DNA of 64,000 bases, taken from positions 62,001 to 126,000 of the forward strand of contig NZ_RPDJ01000017.1 of the NCBI RefSeq assembly GCF_004023625.1, written 5' to 3'. Below are positions 8,819 to 17,558 of this stretch, piece after piece. Position 1 is the stretch's first letter, and the number at the start of each line of letters is the position of its first letter. The notes under the pieces are model-generated. The model saw only the letters and a program-made list of their open reading frames with translations, was not told the DNA's origin and did no database searches. Source of the stretch: Streptomyces cavernae. GTDB lineage: Bacteria > Actinomycetota > Actinomycetes > Streptomycetales > Streptomycetaceae. Made by a program: the position numbers and the translations under genes.

Positions 8819-9865
8819 TCAGCCTGGAGCGGCCCCCGTTCCGGGTGCGTACGGGAACGTACTGGCGCGGACGACAAGTTGCGGTTCGATCGAGATCCGG
8901 GGTGTCCCGGACGGTGCCCGGCCCTCGATCAGGTCCAGGAGCAGGGCGATACTGCGTTTGCCCACGGCCGCGAAGTCCTGTCGGACCGTGGTGAGCGGCG
9001 GGGCGAAGAACTCCGACTCGGGGATGTCGTCGAAGCCGACCACCGCCACGTCCTGGGGAGTTCGCACGCCCGCCTCCCTCAGGGCCCGCAACACCCCCAG
9101 CGCCATCTGGTCGTTGGCGACGAAGACCGCCGTCAGTCCCCGGCCCACCCAGCCGGCCAGTTCCTGGCCGGCGCGGTAGCCGGACAGCGGACTCCAGTCC
9201 CCGTGCAGCACCAACGGCGGTTGTACGCCCGCCGCTTCGAGGGTGGCCCGCCAGCCGGCCGCCCGGTCGGCGGTCTCCTGCCAGTCCTCGGGTCCGGCGA
9301 GGTGCCAGACCGTGCGGTGGCCGGCCGCCAGCAGATGGCTCGTGGCCAGCCGTGCGCCCTGGTGATGGTCCACCGTGACGCAGGGGATGTCCACGCCGGG
9401 CCCGCTGCCCACCGTGACCACCGGGAACGGACGGCGCAGTCCGGCGAGGGCGTCGACCGCCGACCGCTGCGGGGCGACGGCGACCACTCCCTCGACCCCG
9501 CCGTCGCTGAGGTGGTCCAGCGCCTCGGACAGCGTCTGCACGGTCAGTTTGCGCAGACTGACCGTGGAGACCAGGTACCCCCGGGCCCGGGCCGCCTCCT
9601 CGAGGGCGAAGAGGGTGCTGGCCGGACCGTAGAGCGTGGTGTCGGACGCGACCACACCCAGGGTCCGGGTGCGCCGGGTGGCCAGAGCCCGTGCGGAGGA
9701 GTTGCGACGGTAGCCCATCTCCTCGATCACGCGCAGCACTTTGGCCCGGGTCTCGTCCCGAACGTTGGGGTGGTCGCCCAGCACCCGGGACACGGTCTGG
9801 TGCGAGACGCCCGCCTGTCGTGCCACGTCGGCCATGGTGGGCGGCCGGAGCTGCGATGGTGCCAC
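8819..9865 (-). CDS. LacI-family transcriptional regulator of the sugar importer
   Basis: This 348-residue repressor has an N-terminal HTH (MADVARQAGVSHQTVSRVL, about residues 10-28), a LacI hinge (SSARALATRRT), and a periplasmic-binding-like sensor domain that should bind the imported sugar. A GTG start at 9863-9865 is preferred because AAGGAGG lies 6-8 bases before it; an in-frame ATG 25 codons further up has no such site. It lies on the same strand as, and 150 bases from, the binding-protein gene, so the operator at 10101 may control both regulator and importer. Confidence 0.9.
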   Translation of the reverse strand: MAPSQLRPPTMADVARQAGVSHQTVSRVLGDHPNVRDETRAKVLRVIEEMGYRRNSSARALATRRTRTLGVVASDTTLYGPASTLFALEEAARARGYLVSTVSLRKLTVQTLSEALDHLSDGGVEGVVAVAPQRSAVDALAGLRRPFPVVTVGSGPGVDIPCVTVDHHQGARLATSHLLAAGHRTVWHLAGPEDWQETADRAAGWRATLEAAGVQPPLVLHGDWSPLSGYRAGQELAGWVGRGLTAVFVANDQMALGVLRALREAGVRTPQDVAVVGFDDIPESEFFAPPLTTVRQDFAAVGKRSIALLLDLIEGRAPSGTPRISIEPQLVVRASTFPYAPGTGAAPG

Positions 9866-10100
9866 GGCCGCACCTCCTTGGCGGTCGTCTACGGACAAGA
9901 CCTGTGACGCGTGCGGATGCCTCCGCGTAGCCGGGTTCATGCCAACTCCCGGGGCGGCCGGGGCGCCTGACGGTCCGCTAACCGTTCGGGCGTCCGGTCC
10001 CCCACGACACAGACGGGGGAGGCGAGTTCGGGTCCAGTGGGCACGACGGTCACACCTCCTCGGGATGTCGCTGGCTGCCGACTGATGAATGCGGACGCCA

Positions 10101-10116
10101 TTGTGAGCGCTAACAA
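10101..10116. promoter_or_regulatory. LacI-type operator
   Basis: TTGTGAGCGCTAACAA is a near-perfect 16-bp palindrome centred on CG and has the usual LacI/GalR-family operator form. It lies 236 bases upstream of the regulator start, the nearest minus-strand gene. It may autoregulate the regulator and, by read-through, the importer operon. Confidence 0.65.
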
Positions 10117-10429
10117 TTCATGGCGGTCAAGAGGGCTGCGCCGGGAAGTCGTCACGTTTGAATAACGCGCCCGAAGACGCGACTCGGGACGACGGCCGGC
10201 CGCGGCATCGCGCCTCCCCCGACACAAAACCCCCGGCCAAAAGGGGTTGACGCACCTGTGAAGCGACCCTATCTTCAGCACCGAAACTTCGAACTGTGTA
10301 CGAAATACCGGATGCTGGTGTTGGTGATCGGTACCACCGGAGGAACATTCTTGGCGCTGCGGAGCCGTTGGCGACCCGGGGAACGGGAGCGTTCGGCCGG
10401 CCCTCCACGCACCCACTGAGCGCCCCGGG

Positions 10430-10670
10430 GGACACCGGCGGCTCCCGGTACCCGGCCGCTCCGGACACCCGCGGCGCTCGGCGGCCCGGAGGGCTCCCTG
10501 CGACTCCCACACTCGGCGACTCCCGGCGACTCCGGACACCCGCGGCACCCGGACACCCGCGGCGCCCGGGCACTCCCCGCGGCACCCGGACACCCACGGC
10601 GCCCGACACCCGGCGGCCCCCCGCGGCACCCGGCGACTCCGAGGCGTCCGGTGACTTCCGGCAACTCCCG
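10430..10670. repeat. Degenerate GC-rich repeat block
   Basis: Loose repeats of words such as GGACACCCGCGGC, CGCGGCACCCGG and CGGCGACTCC are spread over about 240 bases. No exact period is evident and no gene is present. Confidence 0.55.
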
Positions 10671-10795
10671 GGAGCCCCAGTCGACTCCCGCGGCGTCGGC
10701 TCACGACACGCTCGCCGACCAGGCCGTCAGCGCCCGCATCCGTTCGCCCGCCGTACACACACCCCTCGCCGGAGCCGGAGCCATGTCAGCCGGTC

Positions 10796-10845
10796 ATGGG
10801 GGTCCCTCCTGCTCGAGCGAAGCCGAGATCTTGGGGGAGTTTGAG
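10796..10845. repeat. Dispersed intergenic element, copy 1
   Basis: A stretch with GGGGGTCC...CTGCTCGAGCG...AGCCGAGA...TTGGGGGAG is closely related to the block at 40985-41065. It does not encode a protein. Related sequences are, from memory, common between Streptomyces genes. Confidence 0.55.
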
Positions 10846-11069
10846 GACGAGGCCGTTCAGGCCGATGCGGGGGTCCGGGGGCGGCAGCCCCCGGGACAAG
10901 GGGCGGGTAGGGGCGGAGGGGGCGAAAAACCGTCCAGGTCGCCCGGCCGGGACGTGATGCAGAAACGACGGTGACACGACGGGTTTGCGTCACACGAGTG
11001 ATCTTGCCGCCGCCGACCCCCGGCCCACCACCCACTCGGCGGCAGTGACCCGTCCAGCACGGGTTAACA

Positions 11070-11112
11070 CATGTGGCAAAACGGACCAACGCCCCATAAC
11101 TTCTGCCACATG
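11070..11112. promoter_or_regulatory. Inverted repeat overlapping the beta-helix gene start
   Basis: CATGTGGCA (11070-11078) is the exact reverse complement of TGCCACATG (11104-11112), and the right arm includes the ATG of the beta-helix gene. It could be a repressor site or an RNA hairpin that hides the start. Direct evidence is only the symmetry. Confidence 0.4.
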
Positions 11113-12168
11113 ACGAAGCGACAGTTTTCTTGTCTCGCGGGCACAGCGATCGTGGTGGCGTCGATGCTGGGCGCCGCCCCCTCCGCCACTGCCCACACCA
11201 TGCACCTGGTGCGCCCCGGGCAGTCGATCCAGAGTGCGGTGGACGCGGCCCGCCCCGGGGACACCGTCTTCCTGACCCCGGGCACCTACCGCGAAAGTGT
11301 CCGGATCACCACCTCGGGGATCACCCTGCGCGGCGCCGGCCGCACGACCGTCCTCATGCCGGCTGCCGACCCCGCGGGCAACGCGTGCGCCACCGCCGGT
11401 CACGGCATCTGCGTGGCCGGGACCGACGCCGCCCCCGTCACCGGAACCGCCGTCCGCTCGCTCACCCTCTCCGGTTTCAAGAAGCACGGTCTGTGGGCGT
11501 CCCGGACCGACCGCCTGACCGTCCGCGGCGTGACCGCCGAGAAGAACGGGCAGTGGGGAATCGCCACGGAGCGGTCGGTGCGCAGCGTGCTGCGGGACAA
11601 CACCGCCCGGAACAACGCCGACGCAGGGCTGTTCGTGTCCAACACGACCGACACCGAACAGGGCGCCATCGACGCCCGGGGCACGGTGATCGAGGGCAAC
11701 CGCATGACGGGCAACCGGATCGGCGTCACCGTCCGGCGACTGCGCAACCTCGTCGTCCAGCACAACGACGTCACCGCCAACTGCGCGGGCGTGTTCGTCG
11801 TCGGCGACGAGTCCAAGCCGCGTGCCGGGGCGCTCACGGTTCGGGGCAACTACGTCCACGAGAACAACCGGTACTGCCCCAAGACCCCACGGCTGCCCTA
11901 CCTGCAGGGCTCCGGCATCGTACTCACCGGTGCCGAGGAGACCCTGATCACCGCGAACTGGGTCGAGGACAACCGGGGCGCCTCGCCGCTGTCGGGCGGC
12001 ATCGTGCTCTTCAAGAGCTTCGTGGGCGCCCTCAACGAACGCAACACGGTCAAGTACAACGTCGCCCAGGGCAACGCCCCGGCCGATCTGGTCAACGGCG
12101 ACACCGGAGCCGGCAACACGTTCCAGGCCAACCTCTGCACGGGCTCCCAGCCCGCCGGACTGTGCTGA
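11110..12168 (+). CDS. Secreted right-handed parallel beta-helix protein
   Basis: This 352-residue protein has a Sec signal peptide (about residues 1-28, Ala-rich, ending SATA before HTM). It then has repeated short beta-strand rungs (for example TTSGITLRGAG, SRTDRLTVRGVT, LRNLVVQHNDVT, EETLITANWVEDN) typical of the PbH1/NosD-type beta-helix. Many such proteins bind or cleave polysaccharides; no catalytic triad is recognisable, so no reaction is assigned. An alternative ATG at 11071 would add 13 residues that do not look like a signal peptide. Neither start has a clear Shine-Dalgarno site. The start codon lies inside an inverted repeat. Confidence 0.8.
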   Translation: MTKRQFSCLAGTAIVVASMLGAAPSATAHTMHLVRPGQSIQSAVDAARPGDTVFLTPGTYRESVRITTSGITLRGAGRTTVLMPAADPAGNACATAGHGICVAGTDAAPVTGTAVRSLTLSGFKKHGLWASRTDRLTVRGVTAEKNGQWGIATERSVRSVLRDNTARNNADAGLFVSNTTDTEQGAIDARGTVIEGNRMTGNRIGVTVRRLRNLVVQHNDVTANCAGVFVVGDESKPRAGALTVRGNYVHENNRYCPKTPRLPYLQGSGIVLTGAEETLITANWVEDNRGASPLSGGIVLFKSFVGALNERNTVKYNVAQGNAPADLVNGDTGAGNTFQANLCTGSQPAGLC

Positions 12169-12217
12169 GCAGGCCCGTGCCGGTCACCTTCCTCCCGCAA
12201 GAGAATCGAGGCAGTGC

Positions 12218-13246
12218 ATGACGACCGTGAGTCAGGCTCCCCCGCCGCCCATGCGGCTCAGGGAGCTCGTATTCGGCGCGGCCTGCGCCGCTGCGGTACG
12301 CGCGGCCGCTCGGCTGGGTGTGGCCGACGCCCTGGATGAGACGCCGATGAAGGCGGAGGAGCTGGCGTCCGCGGTCCGGGCCCAGCCCCGGGCACTGGGG
12401 CGGTTGCTCAAGGCCCTGTGCTGTTACGGGATCTTCGAGGAACGACCGGACGGCACCTTCGCCCACACCGAGATGTCCAGGCTGCTGCGCGAGGACGATC
12501 CGCACAGCCTGAAGTACATCGCGCTGTGGTGCACCGAGCCCTGGACGTGGGGCGCCTGGCCCCGGCTCGACGAGGCCGTGCGTTCCGGCCGGAGCGTCTT
12601 CGAGGACGTGTACGGCAAGGAGTTCTTCAGCTACCTGCACGAGGACGCGCCGGAATCGGCGGACGTGTTCAACCGGGCCATGACCACCTCCAGCGAGCAG
12701 TCGGCCCGCGAGGTCGCCGAACTCCTCGATCTCACGGGGGTGTCGTCGGTCGTGGACATCGGCGGCGGCCAGGGCCATGTGCTGGCGAGCCTGCTGGAGC
12801 GGCACCCGGCGCTGGCAGGCGTCCTGCTCGATCTGCCGCGTGTCGTCGAGCACGCCGATCCGCGGCTGCGCAAGGGCGGCGCCATGGCGGACCGGGCCCG
12901 CATCCTGCCCGGCGACTGCCGTGCGGACATCCCGGTCCAGGCCGATATGTACATCATCAAGAACATCCTCGAGTGGGACGACGACAGCACCCGCCGCGCG
13001 CTGGGGAACATCATGGCGGTGGCCAAGCCCGGCGCCCGGGTCGTGGTCATCGAGAACCTGGTCGACGACACGCCCTCCATGAAGTTCACCACCTCGATGG
13101 ACCTGCTGCTGCTCCTCAACGTGGGGGGCGCGAAACACACCACCGAGAGCATGGTCAAGCGGCTGACCGACGCCGGCCTGGTCATCGCCCGGATCCGTCC
13201 GGTCAACGCGTATCTGCACGCGTTCGAATGCACCGTCCCGGGCTGA
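12218..13246 (+). CDS. SAM-dependent O-methyltransferase
   Basis: This 342-residue protein has the layout of small-molecule O-methyltransferases of the polyketide type: an N-terminal winged-helix dimerisation domain (about residues 15-110) and a C-terminal Rossmann domain. SAM-binding motif I is VDIGGGQGH near residue 179; the post-motif acid is in LLDLPRVVEHA, and a conserved IIKNILEWDDD block contains the region that usually carries the catalytic His/Asp. It ends at a terminator shared with the PKS operon running toward it, so it may tailor the pigment polyketide. That link rests on position only. GAGG lies upstream of the ATG. Confidence 0.85.
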   Translation: MTTVSQAPPPPMRLRELVFGAACAAAVRAAARLGVADALDETPMKAEELASAVRAQPRALGRLLKALCCYGIFEERPDGTFAHTEMSRLLREDDPHSLKYIALWCTEPWTWGAWPRLDEAVRSGRSVFEDVYGKEFFSYLHEDAPESADVFNRAMTTSSEQSAREVAELLDLTGVSSVVDIGGGQGHVLASLLERHPALAGVLLDLPRVVEHADPRLRKGGAMADRARILPGDCRADIPVQADMYIIKNILEWDDDSTRRALGNIMAVAKPGARVVVIENLVDDTPSMKFTTSMDLLLLLNVGGAKHTTESMVKRLTDAGLVIARIRPVNAYLHAFECTVPG

Positions 13247-13280
13247 GCGAGACCCGCCGAAAGACCACCCGAAAAAGGCC

Positions 13281-13323
13281 CGAAGCCGCCGGCGCCCGCT
13301 TATCGCGGGAGCCGGCGGCTTCG
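13281..13323. terminator. Bidirectional terminator between methyltransferase and PKS operon
   Basis: A 13-bp perfect inverted repeat (CGAAGCCGCCGGC with its complement at 13311-13323) with a 17-base loop sits between the two converging stop codons. Confidence 0.8.
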
Positions 13324-13354
13324 CACATCCTGCACATCCGGTCGGGACGGACGC

Positions 13355-13681
13355 TTACGCGTCCCTGCTCCAGCGGTAGAAGCAGCGTGCCATCGCGTCC
13401 TTCGGCCCGCGCCAGGTCTGCGGGTCGTACGGGCTGACGTACGCCGACAGCCGGTCGCTGATGTCACGGAACGCGGGGTGCTCGGTCACCTTGGCGATGG
13501 CGGGTCCGGGCTCCCGTTCCGCCTCGATGAAGTGCAGGTACACATCACCGAACTGGAAGAGGCTGCGCTGGGTGACACCGACGAGGTGGGGCAGTTCGCC
13601 ACTGTCGGAGGCCTCGAACACCTTGGCGATGTCCGGAGCCGACTGCGGGGCCATGCGGGCGACGATCAGGGCGTGGTGCAT
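13355..13681 (-). CDS. whiE-ORFVII: TcmI-family polyketide cyclase (WhiE ORFVII-like)
   Basis: This 108-residue protein matches the TcmI-type ferredoxin-like cyclase family that closes later rings in aromatic polyketides. Typical features are MHHALIVARM at the start, ELPHLVGVTQRSLFQFGDVYLH and a C-terminal MARCFYRWS. It is the last gene of the minus-strand pigment operon, as ORFVII is in the whiE cluster. A GAAGGA site lies before the ATG. The 72 bases separating it from the aromatase gene include a 15-base direct repeat. Confidence 0.9.
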   Translation of the reverse strand: MHHALIVARMAPQSAPDIAKVFEASDSGELPHLVGVTQRSLFQFGDVYLHFIEAEREPGPAIAKVTEHPAFRDISDRLSAYVSPYDPQTWRGPKDAMARCFYRWSRDA

Positions 13682-13704
13682 GGGTCGGTCGTCCTTCGGT
13701 CAGT

Positions 13705-13735
13705 GGTCAGTGAGCCAGGAGGTCAGTGAGCCAGG
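13705..13735. repeat. Short direct repeat between cyclase genes
   Basis: GGTCAGTGAGCCAGG occurs twice (13705-13719 and 13721-13735) in the gap between the two cyclase genes. Confidence 0.7.
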
Positions 13736-13753
13736 GGGTCAGCGGGGCAGCGG

Positions 13754-14233
13754 TCATTCGGACACCACGGACGCGGTGCGCCGGCCGCGGGCGGCCTGCT
13801 CGATCCGGTCCCTGATGAGGTCCAGCTGTACCTTCGAGTTGCGGTTGATCATGTCCGTCATCCCGGCGTCGTCGACGGGGGCGTCGGGCCGCATCGCGAA
13901 GTCCTGCGTCCAGTGCATCCGCGTCCCGTCCGCCGTCTCGGCGTACTCCCAGCGGATGTTCATGTACTCGAAGGGCCCGGGCTCGACCCGGCGGGCCCGG
14001 ACGGTGAGCTGCTCCCGGTCGCAGGTCCGCTCCGATACCCAGCTCCACACCTTCCCGTTGTCGTCGGGGTGCATGGTGAGCCGGAACTTCGTGGTGTCGG
14101 CGTCGCGGTCGAGGATCTCGACGGAGGCGTACTCGCTGAACAGCCGCGGCCAGTTCTCGATGTCGTTGGTCATCTCCCAGACCAGGTCGAGCGGTGCGGC
14201 GATGGTGATCTCGTTCTCGGTGTGTCCGGCCAT
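13754..14233 (-). CDS. whiE-ORFVI: Polyketide aromatase/cyclase, SRPBCC fold (WhiE ORFVI-like)
   Basis: This 159-residue START/Bet v1-like protein is a single-domain aromatase/cyclase that folds and dehydrates the first ring of the poly-beta-ketone chain. The opening AGHTENEITIAAPLDLVWEM, the central RLTMHPDD and IRWEYAETADGTRMHW segments are characteristic of the family (TcmN N-terminal/WhiE ORFVI). It lies one base after the ACP stop, so it is part of the minimal-PKS operon. Confidence 0.9.
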   Translation of the reverse strand: MAGHTENEITIAAPLDLVWEMTNDIENWPRLFSEYASVEILDRDADTTKFRLTMHPDDNGKVWSWVSERTCDREQLTVRARRVEPGPFEYMNIRWEYAETADGTRMHWTQDFAMRPDAPVDDAGMTDMINRNSKVQLDLIRDRIEQAARGRRTASVVSE

Positions 14234-14234
14234 G

Positions 14235-14516
14235 TCAGGCTCCCGCCAGAAGAGTGCTGTTGACGAGTTCGAGGAAGTCCCCGGGGGTCTTGCAGCGCTC
14301 CGCGTCGGGGGGCAGCGGGCGGCCGTAGCGGTTCTCCAGCTGGCCCACGATGCCGAGCAGGCCGAGCGAGTCCAGGCCGAAGGTGTCGAAGCCGGCGTCC
14401 AGCCGGTCCGCCAGCTCGGCGGGGTCGACGGTGACCCCGGCCGCCTTCTTCATCAGCGCGGCCAGTTCCTCCACCGTCACCTGGGCGGTCGGGGGCGTGT
14501 TCTGCTGTGTGGTCAT
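14235..14516 (-). CDS. whiE-ORFV: Type II PKS acyl carrier protein (WhiE ORFV-like)
   Basis: This 93-residue carrier protein holds the growing polyketide on a phosphopantetheine arm. The attachment Ser is Ser50 in GLDSLGLLG. The rest is the usual four-helix ACP with a slightly long N-terminus. It is the third component of the minimal PKS, 17 bases after the CLF gene. Confidence 0.95.
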   Translation of the reverse strand: MTTQQNTPPTAQVTVEELAALMKKAAGVTVDPAELADRLDAGFDTFGLDSLGLLGIVGQLENRYGRPLPPDAERCKTPGDFLELVNSTLLAGA

Positions 14517-14533
14517 GCTCGTTTCTCCTTTTG

Positions 14534-15781
14534 CTACCGGGCGGAACCGGTACGGCCTCGCAGCACGAGCGCCGCGTTCGAGCCCATCAGGCCCCGGCTG
14601 AGCACCAGGGCCGTGCGCAGCTCCGCGGGGCGTGCCCGCGAGGTCACCAGGTCGAGGTCGTGACTGATGGCGTGGACGTACGGGGTCGGGGGTATCTGCC
14701 CGTGCTCCATGGCGAGCACGGCGGCCGCCACGTCCAGCACCGGAGCCCCGCAGTAGGACCGCCCGGTGCCCGTCTTCGGTGCGGTGACGGGGACCCGTCG
14801 CCCGTGCGGGCCCAGCGCGTCGGCTATGGCCAGCGCCTCGGCCCGGTCCGCCTCCGGAACGCCGAGGGCGTCCGCGAAGACGACGTCGACGTCCTGGGGG
14901 GCGCAGCCGGCCTCGTCCAGGGCGCCGCGTATCGCCTGCGCGAGTCCGTCCCGTGAGCGGTCCCAGCGGGAGGCGCCGGTGAACGTGGTGGCGTGGCCGG
15001 CCACGGTGGCCCGTATGTCGGCACCCCGGTGCAGTGCCGTGTCGAGTTCCTCCAGGACGAGCATCGCGCCGCCCTCGGCGGGCACGAACCCGCAGGCGCC
15101 GTCGGTGAACGGCACATAGGCGCGGGCGGGGTCGGCGACCGTGCTGAGCTCGGGGTAGCCGAGCTGGCAGACCACCGAGTACGGCGCCAGCGGCGCCTCG
15201 GTGGCACCGACCACCACGGCGTCGGTGCCGCGGCGTATGACCTGCGCGGCGTGGGCGAGCGCGTTCAGCCCGCCGGCCTCGTCACTGGCGACGACCCCGC
15301 AGGGGCCCTTGAGGCCCGAGCGGATGGAGATCTGTCCGGTGCTGGCGGCGTAGAACCAGGCGATGGACTGGTACGGGCCCACGAACCGGGACCCCTGTCC
15401 CCACAGTTGCTGCAGTTCGCGCTGGCCGAACTCACCGCCGCCGGACCCCGCGGCGGTGACGACGCCCACCGAGTAGGGCGAGCCGATGCCGTCGGGATCG
15501 AGCCGGGCGTCGGTCAGGGCGAGCGTCGCCGCGGCCATGGCGAAGTGGGTGAACCGGTCGGTCTGGACCAGGTAGTTCTCCTCGATCAAGGCCGACGGGT
15601 CGAATCCGCGGACCTCACCGGCCACCTTCAGCGGCAGGTGCCGGCATCCCTCGCGGGTGACCGCGTCGAGTACGCCGACGCCTTCGACCGTGGACTTCCA
15701 GAAGGTCTCGGCGCTGGTTCCGTTGGGCGCGACGACACCGATGCCGGTGACGGCCGCGCGCCGGGGGTTCGAAGGGCTCAT
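14534..15781 (-). CDS. whiE-ORFIV: Type II PKS chain-length factor (KS-beta; WhiE ORFIV-like)
   Basis: This 415-residue ketosynthase-like protein pairs with KS-alpha and sets chain length; it also helps make the starter by malonyl decarboxylation. The nucleophilic Cys is absent as expected: the alignment position reads VASDEAGG with Glu168, where most antibiotic CLFs have Gln. As I recall, Glu at this position is seen in spore-pigment CLFs, which supports the whiE assignment. Its ATG overlaps the KS-alpha stop by 4 bases (ATGA), giving tight coupling of the heterodimer. Confidence 0.95.
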   Translation of the reverse strand: MSPSNPRRAAVTGIGVVAPNGTSAETFWKSTVEGVGVLDAVTREGCRHLPLKVAGEVRGFDPSALIEENYLVQTDRFTHFAMAAATLALTDARLDPDGIGSPYSVGVVTAAGSGGGEFGQRELQQLWGQGSRFVGPYQSIAWFYAASTGQISIRSGLKGPCGVVASDEAGGLNALAHAAQVIRRGTDAVVVGATEAPLAPYSVVCQLGYPELSTVADPARAYVPFTDGACGFVPAEGGAMLVLEELDTALHRGADIRATVAGHATTFTGASRWDRSRDGLAQAIRGALDEAGCAPQDVDVVFADALGVPEADRAEALAIADALGPHGRRVPVTAPKTGTGRSYCGAPVLDVAAAVLAMEHGQIPPTPYVHAISHDLDLVTSRARPAELRTALVLSRGLMGSNAALVLRGRTGSAR

Positions 15782-17046
15782 GGTCTCCTCCCACCCGGTC
15801 GGGTCAGGACCACCGCGGACTGGAAACCGCCGAAGCCGCTGCCGACGGACAGCACGTTGCGCAGTTTCCGCGGGCGGGCGACGCGCGGGACGTAGTCCAG
15901 GTCGCACTCGGGGTCCGGGGTCTCGTAGTTCGCCGTCGGCGGTACCACCTGGTGGGCCAGGGCCAGGACGCAGGCGACGACCTCGATCGCGCCGATCGCG
16001 CCCAGCGAGTGGCCCACCATGGACTTGATGGAACTCATCGGGATCTCGTAGGCGTGGGTGCCCAGGGATCGTTTCACCGCCGCGGTTTCGTGGCGGTCGT
16101 TCTGCCGGGTGCCCGACCCGTGGGCGTTGACGTAGTCGATCAGCTTGCGGTCGACGCGGGCGTGGTCGAGCGCGGTGTCGATCGCCCGGGCCATCTCCAG
16201 GCCCTCGCTGGTCAGACCGGTCATGTGGTAGGCGTTGCCGAAGGTGGCGTAGCCGCCGAGTTCGCAGTAGACCTCCGCGCCCCGGGCCCGGGCGTGCTCG
16301 AGTTCCTCCAGGACGAGCACCGCGCCGCCCTCGCCCATGACGAACCCGTCACGGTGCAGGTCGAACGGCCGGGAGGCGTGCTCGGGGTCGTCGTTGTTGG
16401 GGGACGTCGCCTTGATGGCGTCGAAGCAGGCCATGGTGATCGGTGAGATCGGCGAGTCCGAGGCGCCGGCTATGCAGAGGTCGGCCCGGCCCTCCTCGAT
16501 GCAGTGGAAGGCGTATCCGACCGCGTCGAGTCCGGAGGTGCAGCCGGTGGAGACGGTCTGCACCGGGCCGCCCACCCCGAACTCCTCGGCGACCGCCGAG
16601 GCGAGCGTGCTGGGCGAGAACGCCCGTTGCAGATGCGGCTCCGCCTGACGGTGGTCCACGTCCCAGTGCTGTCCCCGCTCGCTGACGAGGACGTAGTCGT
16701 GCTCCAGGCGGGTGGTGCCGCCGACCGCGCTGCCCAGGCAGACACCGACCCGCCAGGGGTTCTCGTGGGCGAGGTCCAGTCCGGCGTCGCCCACGGCCTC
16801 CCTGGCGGCGACCATCGCGAACTGGATGTAGCGGTCGGTGCGTTCGGTCAGCTCCGGGTCCAGGCCGTGCTCGGCCGGGTCGAAGTCGCACTCGGCGGCG
16901 ATGCGTGAGCGCAGCCCCGCCGGGTCGAACAGGGTGATGCCGCGTGTCGCGGTGCGGCCCTGGGCGAGGAGGTCCCAGAAGGCCGGCACGCCTATGCCGC
17001 CGGGCGCCACGACACCGATTCCGGTGACCGCCACCCGCCGCTTCAC
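15778..17046 (-). CDS. whiE-ORFIII: Type II PKS ketosynthase KS-alpha (WhiE ORFIII-like)
   Basis: This 422-residue beta-ketoacyl synthase catalyses decarboxylative condensation of malonyl units on the ACP. The active-site Cys169 lies in VSTGCTSGLDA, and both catalytic His motifs are present (VNAHGSGT and KSMVGHSLGA). The first codon overlaps the end of the cupin gene by 4 bases (ATGA). Together with CLF and ACP it forms the minimal PKS of the spore pigment. Confidence 0.96.
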   Translation of the reverse strand: MKRRVAVTGIGVVAPGGIGVPAFWDLLAQGRTATRGITLFDPAGLRSRIAAECDFDPAEHGLDPELTERTDRYIQFAMVAAREAVGDAGLDLAHENPWRVGVCLGSAVGGTTRLEHDYVLVSERGQHWDVDHRQAEPHLQRAFSPSTLASAVAEEFGVGGPVQTVSTGCTSGLDAVGYAFHCIEEGRADLCIAGASDSPISPITMACFDAIKATSPNNDDPEHASRPFDLHRDGFVMGEGGAVLVLEELEHARARGAEVYCELGGYATFGNAYHMTGLTSEGLEMARAIDTALDHARVDRKLIDYVNAHGSGTRQNDRHETAAVKRSLGTHAYEIPMSSIKSMVGHSLGAIGAIEVVACVLALAHQVVPPTANYETPDPECDLDYVPRVARPRKLRNVLSVGSGFGGFQSAVVLTRPGGRRP

Positions 17047-17492
17047 CGGCTCGCCTCGCTGTGCTCGGGCGGCCCCTCCTGGTGCGCGGCGGGGGCGCCC
17101 GTGGCGCTGGTTCCCTCCGTGTCGACGTGTCCGAGGGGCGGGCTCGGGGCGAGGGGGCTCAGGTGGAACACGAGCCGGGCCTCCTCGCTGCCGACGTTGC
17201 GGAAGCGGTGCCGTACATGAGGCGGGATCATCAGTCCCTGGTCGGGCCTCAGCGGCTGCGGCTCACCGTCCAGGTCGACCTCGAGGGCGCCGCTGACGAC
17301 GTAGACGAACTCCTCGGAGTAGGGGTGGTAGTGCTCCCCGATGCGCTCACCGGGCTGCACGATGGCCAGGCCCATGAAACCGCTGGTGGAGCCCACCGTG
17401 GTGGGGGTGAGCAGGGCGCGCAGATCGCCGCCGCGTCTGATGTTGGGTTCGATCTCTGACAGGTCCACGATGCGTGGGCGCGGCTTGAGCAT
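17043..17492 (-). CDS. whiE-ORFII: Cupin-domain protein of the spore-pigment cluster (WhiE ORFII-like)
   Basis: This 149-residue single-cupin protein has metal-ligand motif 1 (GEHYHPYSEEFVYVVSG) and motif 2 (PPHVRHRFRNVG). Cupins of this group sit next to KS-alpha in whiE-type clusters; their exact reaction is not established. The start at 17492 is chosen over the longer frame because TGGAGGAAG precedes it. The last ~25 residues are a Pro/Gly/Thr-rich tail. Confidence 0.9.
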   Translation of the reverse strand: MLKPRPRIVDLSEIEPNIRRGGDLRALLTPTTVGSTSGFMGLAIVQPGERIGEHYHPYSEEFVYVVSGALEVDLDGEPQPLRPDQGLMIPPHVRHRFRNVGSEEARLVFHLSPLAPSPPLGHVDTEGTSATGAPAAHQEGPPEHSEASR

Positions 17493-17558
17493 GGTCTTCT
17501 TCCTCCAGATGTGGGAGTCGCTGCCGCGGGCTGCGGCCCCGGTGGGCCGCACGGCCCG

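Larger units (their letters stand above)
9866..11109. other. Gene-poor region of about 1.2 kb
   Basis: I see no convincing gene here. ORFs in this stretch are compositional artefacts of extreme GC content (Arg/Pro/Gly-rich translations, no ribosome-binding sites, no family motifs). It contains a LacI-type operator (10101), degenerate GC-rich repeats (about 10430-10670), and one copy of a dispersed intergenic element (about 10796-10845). Confidence 0.6.

Noticed and set aside
9937..10974. Several 80-270 codon frames in the gene-poor region
   Set aside because: Proline/arginine/glycine-rich repeats with no start signals or family motifs; best explained by the GC-rich repeat DNA.
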